From assembly GCA_021202715.1 (NCBI GenBank), contig JAJQCL010000100.1, forward strand, positions 1 to 13,928: a stretch of DNA of 13,928 nucleotides, read 5' to 3'. Position numbers and translations under genes: made by a program. The DNA is from Lachnospiraceae bacterium (lineage in GTDB: Bacteria; Bacillota; Clostridia; Lachnospirales; Lachnospiraceae). The notes beneath the pieces were generated by a model. That model searched no databases. It saw nothing but the letters and a program-made list of their open reading frames with translations, and was not told the origin of the DNA. Position 1 is the first letter of the stretch, and the number at the start of each line of letters is the position of its first letter. Below are positions 1 to 6,511 of the stretch, piece after piece.

Positions 1-87
1 GCGCCGGCCGTGCGGGTGAACGGCGTGGTATACGGCAATCTCACGACCCCGGAGCGGGTGCTGGCCATGCTTCGGGAACTGGACTGA
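1..87 (+). CDS. C-terminal fragment of NuoE/HydC-like [2Fe-2S] hydrogenase subunit
   Basis: Only the last 28 codons are in the window; the frame is open from base 1 to the TGA at 85-87. The fragment reads APAVRVNGVVYGNLTTPERV and then a short helix. This resembles the end of the thioredoxin-like [2Fe-2S] NuoE family (HydC, HndA), which typically ends in 'PAVMIN..VYGNLTPEKV'. In that family the domain passes electrons between the flavoprotein subunit and other Fe-S centres. The cysteine ligands lie upstream and cannot be checked. The stop is 13 bases before the next gene, whose ribosome site (GGGAGGAG) fills the gap, so the genes are surely co-transcribed. The family call rests on a short match plus a decisive neighbourhood. 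Confidence 0.72.
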   Translation, partial: APAVRVNGVVYGNLTTPERVLAMLRELD

Positions 88-100
88 AGGGAGGAGCGAG

Positions 101-1360
101 ATGGCAAAGACAGTATCCTTTATCTCCCGACGGTTCGGGAAGTACGATCCCTGGAGCCTCAGCGAGTATGAAGCTCACGGAGGATTTCAGGGGCTGCGCC
201 GGGCACTGACGATGGACGGCTATGAGATTGCGAAGATTCTCAGTGCCAACGGCATCCAGGGACGCGGCGGCGCGGCCTACGATATGGGCCGCAAATGGAC
301 GCAGGCCAAGGACGTGCAGGCTCCGGATAAATGCGTGGTCTGCAACGCCGATGAGGGCGAGCCCGGCACCTTTAAAGACCGGGAAATGCTGCGCCGGGAT
401 CCCTTCCAGGTGCTGGAGGGCATGATCATTGCCGGCTGGTCCGTGGACGCGAAGAACGGGTATCTGTATCTTCGGGAGGAGTATTCTCATCTGCAGCCTC
501 TGCTGCGCAACGCGATCCGCCAGTGTGAGGAAGCAGGGTATTTGGGGGAAAATATCCTTGGCTCCGGGCTGAATTATCGGATTCATCTGTATTCTGGGGC
601 GGGCGCCTACGTCTGCGGCGAGGGCTCTGCTCTGGCGGAATCCATCGAGGGCAAATCGGGCCGTCCCCGTATGAAGCCTCCGTATATCAAGCAGTGCGGC
701 GTTTTCCATCTGCCTACCTGCGTCAACAACGTGGAATCCCTTTCTCTGGTTCCCAACGTGCTGATGGACGAGGAGGGCTTTTATAAGAGACAGGGCACGC
801 CGGAATGTCCCGGAACGAAGATGATCTCCGTGTCCGGCAATGTAGAGAACCCCGGCGTTTTTGAGATCCCCTTTGGCACGACGATTCGGGAGATCATCGA
901 GCTTGCGGGCGGCGTCACGGCGGGACACCGGGTGCAGCTGGTACAGCTCGGCGGTGCGTCCGGCTGTCTGGCCTCTCCGGCGCAGCTCGATACGCCTTAT
1001 ACGTATAAGGATATGAAAAATGCGGGCCTGACGGCCATCGGTTCCGGTGCGGTTCTGGTGGTCGATGAGCGGACTTCCGTCGTTGGGTTCCTGCGGATGA
1101 CACAGGAATTTTTCTGTCATGAGAGCTGTGGTCAGTGTACGCCCTGCCGGGAGGGGAATCGGCATATCGCCCTGCTTCTGGACAAACTGGCGGCGGGCAC
1201 GCATACCCAGAAGGACATCGATACGATGCTGAAATTTGCCCGCATCATGTGCAATGCCTCTCTGTGCGGCCTGGGCGAGTCGGCGCAGTCAGCCCTGTTG
1301 TCGGCCGAGGAACATTTCCCGGAGGTCTTTGAGGTGAAGAAGGAGGTGGCCATCCGATGA
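101..1360 (+). CDS. NuoF-like NADH-binding flavoprotein subunit of [FeFe] hydrogenase (short HydB type)
   Basis: A 419-residue cytoplasmic subunit that should bind FMN, NADH and one [4Fe-4S] cluster and exchange electrons between NAD(H) and the hydrogenase subunit. Visible motifs are GRGGAAYDMGRKW starting at residue 54, CNADEGEPGTFKDRE starting at 81 (nucleotide/FMN site), GAGAYVCGEGSALAESIEG near 165-185, and VNNVESL. Cluster ligands are C343, C346, C349 (ESCGQCTPCREG) and C389 (SLCGLG). The protein stops just after this core. It lacks the N-terminal [2Fe-2S] domain and the C-terminal double [4Fe-4S] domain found in the roughly 600-residue HydB of electron-bifurcating enzymes such as that of Thermotoga maritima. 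The start is set by GGGAGGAG just upstream. Its TGA overlaps the next gene's ATG (ATGA), indicating translational coupling. It could also be called nuoF, but the partner gene makes a hydrogenase role far more likely. Confidence 0.92.
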   Translation: MAKTVSFISRRFGKYDPWSLSEYEAHGGFQGLRRALTMDGYEIAKILSANGIQGRGGAAYDMGRKWTQAKDVQAPDKCVVCNADEGEPGTFKDREMLRRDPFQVLEGMIIAGWSVDAKNGYLYLREEYSHLQPLLRNAIRQCEEAGYLGENILGSGLNYRIHLYSGAGAYVCGEGSALAESIEGKSGRPRMKPPYIKQCGVFHLPTCVNNVESLSLVPNVLMDEEGFYKRQGTPECPGTKMISVSGNVENPGVFEIPFGTTIREIIELAGGVTAGHRVQLVQLGGASGCLASPAQLDTPYTYKDMKNAGLTAIGSGAVLVVDERTSVVGFLRMTQEFFCHESCGQCTPCREGNRHIALLLDKLAAGTHTQKDIDTMLKFARIMCNASLCGLGESAQSALLSAEEHFPEVFEVKKEVAIR

Positions 1361-3078
1361 GCAAGGTACATATTAAGATCAACAATCTGCCGCTGGAGGT
1401 CGAGGAGGGCACCCTCCTGATCGATGCGGCACGGATGCTGCACATCGATATCCCGCACATGTGCTACCACCCCGACCAGGAATCGAAGGCGCACTGCCGT
1501 CTCTGCGTGGTGGAGGTGAAGGGCTATCGGAAGCTGCAGACCTCCTGCACGATGCCGGTGGCGGAGGGCATGGAGGTGTTTACGGATACCCAGAAGGTCT
1601 ATGACGCCCAGGTGGGCGTGCTGGAGCTGATGCTGGCGGATCACAATCAGAACTGCCTGATCTGTCCCCGGAACGGTTCCTGCGAGCTGCAGGATTTGTG
1701 CCGTCGTTTTAATCTGCTGACGCCGGAGCTGCCTGACATTTCCAGTCACGAGCCGGTGCAGCCGGATAACCCCGCGATCGTGCGGGATCCCACCAAATGC
1801 GTCAAGTGCGGTCGCTGCGTCAAGGCCTGTACGGAGATTCAGGGAATCACCGCGCTGAGCTATACGAAGCGCTCGGCGGACTTCAAGGTGACCACGGCCT
1901 TCGATCTGCCGATGGCGGAGACGGACTGCGTGCTGTGCGGCCAGTGCTCTCTGGTCTGCCCGGTCGGTGCGATCGTGGAGAGAGATGCCACGGCGGCTGT
2001 GTGGAAGGCCATTCATGATGAATCCAAGCATGTGGTGGTGCAGGTGGCGCCGGCGGTTCGTGTGGCTCTGGGCGATGAATTCGGCTTTGAACCCGGTGCG
2101 CTGGTGACCGGGAAGATGACGAGCGCCCTGCGGATGCTGGGATTTAACAAGGTGTTTGATACCAATTTTGCGGCCGACCTGACGATCATGGAGGAGGGCA
2201 GCGAGCTCATCGAGCGCATTAAAAACGGCGGCAAGCTGCCGCTGATCACCTCCTGCTCCCCCGGCTGGGTCAACTATGTGGAGAAGCATCATCCGGAGCT
2301 GATGGATAATCTGTCCACGGCCAAGAGCCCGCAGGGAATGTTCGGCGCGGTGGCGAAGACCTACTATGCGCAGCGGGTGGGCATCGATCCAGCGGACATC
2401 GTTTCCGTGTCCATTATGCCCTGTACGGCGAAGAAGTTCGAGGCGTCCCGGCCGGAGCTGGGACGGGACGGCCGTCCGGATGTGGATTATGTGCTGACGA
2501 CCCGCGAACTGGCGAAGCTGATCCGCTACGAGGGTCTGGATATGAAGAACCTGCCGGAGAGCGATTTTGACTCGCCGTTGGGAACGGCCACCGGCGCGGG
2601 AGCCATTTTCGGAACCACCGGCGGCGTCATGGAAGCCGCTCTGCGGACGGCCTATGAGGTCTTCACCGGGGAGACGCTGCCCCGGATCGACTTCGAGGAG
2701 GTACGCGGCTTTGCAGGAATCAAAGAAGCAACCATTGACCTGAACGGCACACCGCTCAAAATTGCGGTGGCACATACGCTGAAGAACGCGGAGGAGCTGC
2801 TGAAACGGGCGGACGAGTATGCCTTCATCGAGATCATGGCCTGCCCCGGCGGCTGCATCGGCGGCGGCGGTCAGCCCATCGGCACCACCAACGCCGTGCG
2901 GGAGAAGCGCATGGAGGCTTTGTATCGGCTCGATGCCTCTCTGCCGCTGCGCAAGAGCCACGAGAATCCGGAGATTCAGGCGATCTACCGGGATTTCTTC
3001 GGACGCCCCCTATCACACAGGGCGCATGAGCTGCTGCACACGCAGTATCACGAACAGCCGACGGTCTCCAAACTGTAA
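1357..3078 (+). CDS. hydA: [FeFe] hydrogenase catalytic subunit (HydA, M3-type)
   Basis: A 573-residue iron-only hydrogenase that reversibly reduces protons to H2 in the cytoplasm. Domains in order: N-terminal plant-type [2Fe-2S] (C36, C47, C50, C64); His-Cys [4Fe-4S] (H96, C100, C103, C109); two-cluster ferredoxin domain (C148, C151, C154, C158 and C191, C194, C197, C201); then the H-cluster domain. Its three signatures are TSCSPGW (298-304), MPCTAKKFE (354-362) and ACPGGCIGGGGQP (C496, C500). The first usually reads TSCCPGW; here the second cysteine is serine 301 (see findings). The small-subunit-like tail (residues about 510-573, ending SHRAHELLHTQYHE) is fused, as in monomeric clostridial enzymes. 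The ribosome site AAGGAGG lies at 1340-1346 inside the previous gene. With the NuoF- and NuoE-like subunits this forms a trimeric NAD-linked hydrogenase. No maturases (HydE, HydF, HydG) are in the window. Confidence 0.95.
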   Translation: MSKVHIKINNLPLEVEEGTLLIDAARMLHIDIPHMCYHPDQESKAHCRLCVVEVKGYRKLQTSCTMPVAEGMEVFTDTQKVYDAQVGVLELMLADHNQNCLICPRNGSCELQDLCRRFNLLTPELPDISSHEPVQPDNPAIVRDPTKCVKCGRCVKACTEIQGITALSYTKRSADFKVTTAFDLPMAETDCVLCGQCSLVCPVGAIVERDATAAVWKAIHDESKHVVVQVAPAVRVALGDEFGFEPGALVTGKMTSALRMLGFNKVFDTNFAADLTIMEEGSELIERIKNGGKLPLITSCSPGWVNYVEKHHPELMDNLSTAKSPQGMFGAVAKTYYAQRVGIDPADIVSVSIMPCTAKKFEASRPELGRDGRPDVDYVLTTRELAKLIRYEGLDMKNLPESDFDSPLGTATGAGAIFGTTGGVMEAALRTAYEVFTGETLPRIDFEEVRGFAGIKEATIDLNGTPLKIAVAHTLKNAEELLKRADEYAFIEIMACPGGCIGGGGQPIGTTNAVREKRMEALYRLDASLPLRKSHENPEIQAIYRDFFGRPLSHRAHELLHTQYHEQPTVSKL

Positions 3079-3096
3079 ACGACTCTGAATAATTGT

Positions 3097-3142
3097 GTCC
3101 CCGTGGAACTCCTGCCGTTTTACGGGGATCATTTTGTTTTTA
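3097..3142 (+). terminator. Intrinsic terminator after hydrogenase operon
   Basis: TCCCCGT (3098-3104) pairs with ACGGGGA (3122-3128). A G-T pair extends the stem at 3097/3129, and a 17-base loop separates the arms. A T-rich run (ATTTTGTTTTT) follows directly. It lies 18 bases after the hydA stop and before a new promoter, so it probably ends the hydrogenase transcript. The long loop makes it less than ideal. Confidence 0.65.
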
Positions 3143-3180
3143 AAATCAAAGGAACACGGGAATCTTCTTTGGAATCTTCC

Positions 3181-3209
3181 TTGACAACCCCCGGAACTTT
3201 CGTTACACT
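3181..3209 (+). promoter_or_regulatory. Vegetative sigma-A promoter of guaB
   Basis: A perfect -35 TTGACA (3181-3186) and a 17-base spacer precede TACACT (3204-3209), which matches four of six -10 positions. Transcription would start near 3216 and give a leader of about 57 bases. That is too short for a purine riboswitch plus expression platform, and I see none. Confidence 0.75.
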
Positions 3210-3272
3210 AGAACACAAACCTTTAGGAATACAAACAAATACGAAATCAGTTTCACAAAGGAGTGGCAGAAA

Positions 3273-4727
3273 ATGGCGAAGATGATTGGAGAAGGTATTA
3301 CTTTTGACGACGTGCTGCTGGTGCCCGCCTACTCGGAGGTGACTCCGAATATGGTGGATCTGAAAACCTGGCTGACGCCGAAGCTGCAGCTGAACATTCC
3401 CATGATGAGTGCCGGGATGGATACGGTGACGGAGTACCGCATGGCCATCGCCATGGCGCGACAGGGCGGGATCGGCGTGATCCACAAGAATATGTCGATC
3501 GAGCAGCAGGCCGACGAGGTGGATAAGGTCAAGCGCTCTGAAAACGGCGTCATTACAGATCCTTTCTATCTCTCGCCCGATAATACGCTGGCGGATGCCA
3601 ATGAACTCATGGGGAAATTCCGCATCAGCGGTGTCCCGATTACACGGGGTAAGAAACTGGTGGGCATCATCACCAACCGCGATCTTAAATTTGAAACAGA
3701 TTTTACGAAGAAGATCTCCGAGTCGATGACCTCTGAGAACCTGGTGACGGCCCGGGAGGGCGTAACCCTGGAGGAAGCGAAGCAGATTCTCGGCAGAGCC
3801 CGCAAGGAGAAGCTGCCGATCGTCGATGAGAATTTCAACCTGAAGGGCCTGATTACCATCAAGGATATCGAGAAGCAGATCAAGTATCCCAATTCGGCGA
3901 AGGACGCGCAGGGACGTCTGGTCTGCGGCGCGGCCGTGGGGATCACCGCCAACATGATGGAGCGCGTGGAGGCGCTGGTGAATGTCAAGGTGGACTGCAT
4001 CGTGGTGGATTCGGCGCATGGTCACTCCCGCAACATCCTGAACGCGGTGCGTCAGATCAAGGATGCCTACCCCGATTTGCAGGTGATCGCCGGCAACGTG
4101 GCGACCGGCGCGGGCACGGAGGCTCTGATTCAGGCCGGTGTGGATGCGGTCAAGGTGGGTATCGGACCCGGCTCTATCTGCACGACCCGTGTGGTGGCTG
4201 GCATCGGTGTGCCGCAGATCACGGCGGTGATGGACAGCTATGAGGCGGCGAAGAAATATGACATTCCGATCATTGCGGACGGTGGTATCAAATATTCCGG
4301 CGACATGACGAAAGCTCTGGCAGCCGGAGCCAACGTATGCATGATGGGCTCCATGTTCGCAGGCTGCGACGAGGCGCCGGGCGATTTCGAGATCTATCAG
4401 GGAAGAAAATACAAGGTGTACCGCGGCATGGGCTCCATCGCGGCCATGGAGAACGGCAGTAAGGATCGCTATTTCCAGACGGATGCCAGGAAGCTGGTGC
4501 CGGAAGGCGTCGAGGGCCGGGTGGCCTATAAGGGAAGCGTAGAGGACACGATCTTCCAGCTGGTGGGCGGTATCCGCTCCGGTATGGGATATTGCGGAGC
4601 TCCGACCATTCAGGAGCTGAAGGATAAGAGTGAGTTTATCAAGATCTCCGCAGCTTCTCTGAAGGAGAGCCATCCCCATGACGTTCACATTACCAAGGAG
4701 GCTCCGAACTATAGTGCAGAGCAATAA
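3273..4727 (+). CDS. guaB: Inosine-5'-monophosphate dehydrogenase
   Basis: A 484-residue enzyme that oxidises IMP to XMP with NAD+, the committed step of GMP synthesis, in the cytoplasm. The TIM-barrel N-terminus includes MMSAGMDTVTE and GGIGVIHKNM. It is followed by a two-CBS Bateman domain (about residues 95-200; ISGVPITRGKKLVGIITNRD and LPIVDENFNLKGLITIKD) and then the rest of the barrel. The catalytic cysteine is C303 in GIGPGSICTTR. Phosphate and flap elements are DGGIKYSGD, MMGSMFAG, YRGMGS and RYFQ. Length is typical of bacterial GuaB, and nothing is missing. AAAGGAG (3257-3263) sits nine bases before the ATG. The gene has its own promoter and terminator, so it is a single-gene unit between the hydrogenase operon and niaR. 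Confidence 0.97.
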   Translation: MAKMIGEGITFDDVLLVPAYSEVTPNMVDLKTWLTPKLQLNIPMMSAGMDTVTEYRMAIAMARQGGIGVIHKNMSIEQQADEVDKVKRSENGVITDPFYLSPDNTLADANELMGKFRISGVPITRGKKLVGIITNRDLKFETDFTKKISESMTSENLVTAREGVTLEEAKQILGRARKEKLPIVDENFNLKGLITIKDIEKQIKYPNSAKDAQGRLVCGAAVGITANMMERVEALVNVKVDCIVVDSAHGHSRNILNAVRQIKDAYPDLQVIAGNVATGAGTEALIQAGVDAVKVGIGPGSICTTRVVAGIGVPQITAVMDSYEAAKKYDIPIIADGGIKYSGDMTKALAAGANVCMMGSMFAGCDEAPGDFEIYQGRKYKVYRGMGSIAAMENGSKDRYFQTDARKLVPEGVEGRVAYKGSVEDTIFQLVGGIRSGMGYCGAPTIQELKDKSEFIKISAASLKESHPHDVHITKEAPNYSAEQ

Positions 4728-4749
4728 GCAGCGATCCGCTGCGCAGGGA

Positions 4750-4779
4750 CAAAAAGCGCCACCTGTGTGACGCTTTTTG
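4750..4779 (+). terminator. Intrinsic terminator after guaB
   Basis: CAAAAAGCG (4750-4758) pairs perfectly with CGCTTTTTG (4771-4779). A further CAC/GTG pairing lies inside the loop and the descending arm carries five Ts. It begins 22 bases after the guaB stop. Because the A run mirrors the T run, it could also stop leftward transcription. Confidence 0.85.
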
Positions 4780-4793
4780 CATTTATGTGCGCA

Positions 4794-4873
4794 GGGGCGC
4801 GTAAGGTATTTTCCGGCTGTTGCCGGACGCGCCCCGCGCGGCGAGTATGAGGCGACAAGCCGCCTCCTACTCG
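4794..4873 (+). promoter_or_regulatory. Strongly folded double-hairpin leader upstream of niaR
   Basis: Two long GC-rich hairpins stand side by side. In the first, GGGGCGCGT (4794-4802) pairs with ACGCGCCCC (4827-4835), with an inner CCGG/CCGG stem (4813-4816 with 4823-4826). In the second, CGAGTA (4842-4847) pairs with TACTCG (4868-4873) and, after a single mismatch, GAGGCG (4849-4854) pairs with CGCCTC (4861-4866). Neither is followed by a T run, so they do not look like terminators. They end about 20 bases before the niaR ribosome site. I do not recognise a riboswitch class, and no clear promoter is visible between 4780 and 4903. Confidence 0.55.
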
Positions 4874-4892
4874 ATTGTAAGGTTGCGTGAGG

Positions 4893-4898
4893 AAGGAG
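4893..4898 (+). promoter_or_regulatory. Ribosome binding site fixing the niaR start
   Basis: AAGGAG lies five bases before the ATG at 4904. The same frame is open upstream to an ATG at 4820. That longer start has no comparable ribosome site, would put the folded leader inside coding sequence, and adds a segment absent from the NiaR family. Confidence 0.8.
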
Positions 4899-4903
4899 AC
4901 AGA

Positions 4904-5407
4904 ATGAGCGGAGAGGAACGAAGAGAACAGATCGTAGAGGCGATCCGGGGGAGGATGCTGTCCGGGACAGACCTGAGCCGCAAGATGGGCGTCAGCCGTC
5001 AGGTGATCGTTCAGGATATTGCCCTTCTGCGGACGGCCGGGTATGATATCCTGTCCACGCGCCGGGGCTATATCCTTCAGGAGGGAGCCAGCTGCCGACG
5101 GATTTTTCATGTGACGCACGACGATCAGCACACAGAGGATGAGCTGAATATTTTCGTGGATGCCGGAGGACGCGTGTTAGATGTATTTGTGGAGCATGAT
5201 GTGTACGGTCTGATCCGCGGTGAGCTGAACATTTCTTCACGGCGGCAGGTGCGGGAGTTCATGGAGAACCTGAAAACAGGGAAGGCGGTGCCGCTGAAGG
5301 CTCTGACCTGTGATGAACATTGGCATACGGTCATTGCTGATTCTGAGGAGACACTGGACTTCATCCAGGATGAACTGGCACAGCGAGGTTATCTGCTGAA
5401 CGACTGA
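4904..5407 (+). CDS. niaR: NiaR-family niacin-responsive transcription repressor (HTH + 3H domain)
   Basis: A 167-residue DNA-binding protein of the YrxA/NiaR family, which in Bacillota represses NAD synthesis and niacin uptake genes when niacin is plentiful. Residues about 6-58 form a winged helix-turn-helix (HTH_11 type; LSRKMGVSRQVIVQDIALLR and the wing ILSTRRGYIL). Residues about 66-165 form the 3H domain. The four metal ligands line up by spacing with those I recall for Thermotoga TM1602: H72, E80, H139 and H141. The conserved VEHDVYG (96-102) is present. Length equals the family norm. No NAD or niacin-transport gene is in the window, so its targets lie elsewhere. hisA follows 87 bases later on the same strand, possibly co-transcribed. 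Confidence 0.9.
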   Translation: MSGEERREQIVEAIRGRMLSGTDLSRKMGVSRQVIVQDIALLRTAGYDILSTRRGYILQEGASCRRIFHVTHDDQHTEDELNIFVDAGGRVLDVFVEHDVYGLIRGELNISSRRQVREFMENLKTGKAVPLKALTCDEHWHTVIADSEETLDFIQDELAQRGYLLND

Positions 5408-5494
5408 AGATGCGGCGGTCAGGAAGAAAAGGAAAGCTGCGCGTATTTTCGGACGTCTTGCAGTTCGAAAGCCTGGTGAAGGAGGAGGCAGAGC

Positions 5495-6313
5495 ATGAGG
5501 TTCAGACCCTGTATTGATATACATAACGGAAAAGTGAAGCAGATCGTGGGGGGAACGCTGCGGGATACCCGGGATGAGGCGGCGGAGAACTTTGTCTCGG
5601 AGCAGGACGGCGCTTTCTACGCGAGGTTCTACCGGGAGGACGGCCTGAAAGGAGGACATGTGATCCTCTTGAATCCCTCTTCCTCTGAATATTATGAGGC
5701 GACGAAGCGTCAGGCGCTGGGCGCTCTCGCTGCCTATCCGGGCGGTTTGCAGCTGGGAGGCGGTGTTCGTCCGGAGAACGCCGCGGAATTTCTCGCGGCG
5801 GGGGCCTCTCATGTTATTGTCACTTCCTATGTTTTCCGGGACGGACGGATCGACGAGGGGAATCTGGCGCGGATGGTGCACGCTGTGGGGCGGGAACGTC
5901 TGGTGCTGGATCTGAGCTGCCGCCGCCGCGACGGACAGTATTATATCGTCACAGACCGCTGGCAGAAATTTACAGAGGTTCCCGTGACGGAGGAGACGCT
6001 GAGCCAGCTGGCCGGGGACTGCGATGAATTCCTCGTGCATGCGGTGGATGTGGAGGGGAAAGCCTCCGGGGTGGAGGAAGACCTCCTTACGCTCCTGGGC
6101 CGCTGGGGACAGATCCCGGTCACCTACGCTGGCGGCGTGGGTAGTTTTCAGGATCTGGATCGCGTGCGTACCCTGGGGCGCGGACATGTAGATGTCACCA
6201 TCGGCAGCGCGCTGGACCTCTTCGGCGGGACGATGAGGTACCGGGACGTGCTGGGATATGATGATACAAGGGACAAAAGGTCAGGAATCGAATGCTCGCA
6301 TTCGTATTCCTGA
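5495..6313 (+). CDS. hisA: Eukaryotic-type HisA: ProFAR isomerase of histidine biosynthesis
   Basis: A 272-residue TIM-barrel isomerase converting ProFAR to PRFAR, the fourth step of histidine synthesis. The sequence follows the yeast HIS6 pattern rather than classical bacterial HisA: CIDIHNGKVKQIVGGTL (6-22, putative catalytic D8), FVSEQ with YARFYREDGLKGGHVILLNP (42-61), LQLGGG (85-90), VIVTSYVF, LVLDLSCRRRDG (136-147, putative catalytic D139), HAVDVEGKASGV, YAGGVGS (211-217) and IGSALDLFGG (236-245). AAGGAGGAGG at 5479-5488 sets the start. The core should end near residue 256; the last 16 residues and the TGA lie inside repeat element A, so the tail is probably acquired and non-functional. 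No other his gene is in the window. Confidence 0.93.
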   Translation: MRFRPCIDIHNGKVKQIVGGTLRDTRDEAAENFVSEQDGAFYARFYREDGLKGGHVILLNPSSSEYYEATKRQALGALAAYPGGLQLGGGVRPENAAEFLAAGASHVIVTSYVFRDGRIDEGNLARMVHAVGRERLVLDLSCRRRDGQYYIVTDRWQKFTEVPVTEETLSQLAGDCDEFLVHAVDVEGKASGVEEDLLTLLGRWGQIPVTYAGGVGSFQDLDRVRTLGRGHVDVTIGSALDLFGGTMRYRDVLGYDDTRDKRSGIECSHSYS

Positions 6314-6437
6314 CCTTGGGTCCCGCAACAACATGAGAAAGTAGCCATTTTGGCCAATATATTGGCCAAAATGAGCGGATTTCGAATGTTGTTAGAATTG
6401 CGTTAGCGCGTTAGCGCGGAGCAATTCGTTGTATCAT
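6261..6437 (+). repeat. Structured repeat element, copy A (177 bp, complete)
   Basis: Bounded by terminal inverted repeats ATGATACAA (6261-6269) and TTGTATCAT (6429-6437). Inside are three arms. Arm I: GGGAC (6270-6274) with GTCCC (6320-6324), enclosing GGTCAGGAAT (6279-6288) with ATTCCTGACC (6306-6315) and CGAATGC with GCATTCG, with one bulged T. Arm II: AACAACAT (6327-6334) with ATGTTGTT (6386-6393), enclosing a perfect 28-base palindrome (6346-6373). Arm III: GAATTGC (6395-6401) with GCAATTC (6421-6427), with an inner CGCG-TTAG-CGCG. The first 117 bases recur at 13812-13928 with six differences. It carries no open frame of its own; its left end encodes the HisA tail. The layout resembles a miniature inverted-repeat element or a mobile structured RNA. 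Confidence 0.85.
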
Positions 6438-6441
6438 ACCT

Positions 6442-6492
6442 AAAAAACAGTCTGTAGCTTTCCACCCGGGGAAATTCTGCAGACTGTTTTTT
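6442..6492. terminator. Bidirectional terminator between hisA and the activase gene
   Basis: AAAAAACAGTCTG (6442-6454) pairs perfectly over 13 bp with CAGACTGTTTTTT (6480-6492). A short TTTCC/GGAAA stem lies inside the 25-base loop. Ts follow on the plus strand and the mirrored A run gives Ts on the minus strand. It can therefore end both the rightward niaR-hisA transcript and the leftward activase transcript, whose stop is 20 bases away. Confidence 0.9.
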
Positions 6493-6511
6493 ATTATTCG
6501 ATCTCTATTCC

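Noticed and set aside
1132..2961. A 609-codon open frame on the minus strand across the hydrogenase genes
   Set aside because: It lies antisense to recognised hydB/hydA coding sequence, has an arginine- and histidine-rich composition without family motifs, and reflects GC-rich codon bias.
3103..3285. A short open frame bridging the hydA terminator and guaB
   Set aside because: It spans a terminator stem and a good promoter, overlaps the guaB start, and lacks a ribosome site.
4794..4835. First niaR-leader hairpin as the guaB terminator
   Set aside because: No T run follows, and a better terminator is present at 4750-4779.
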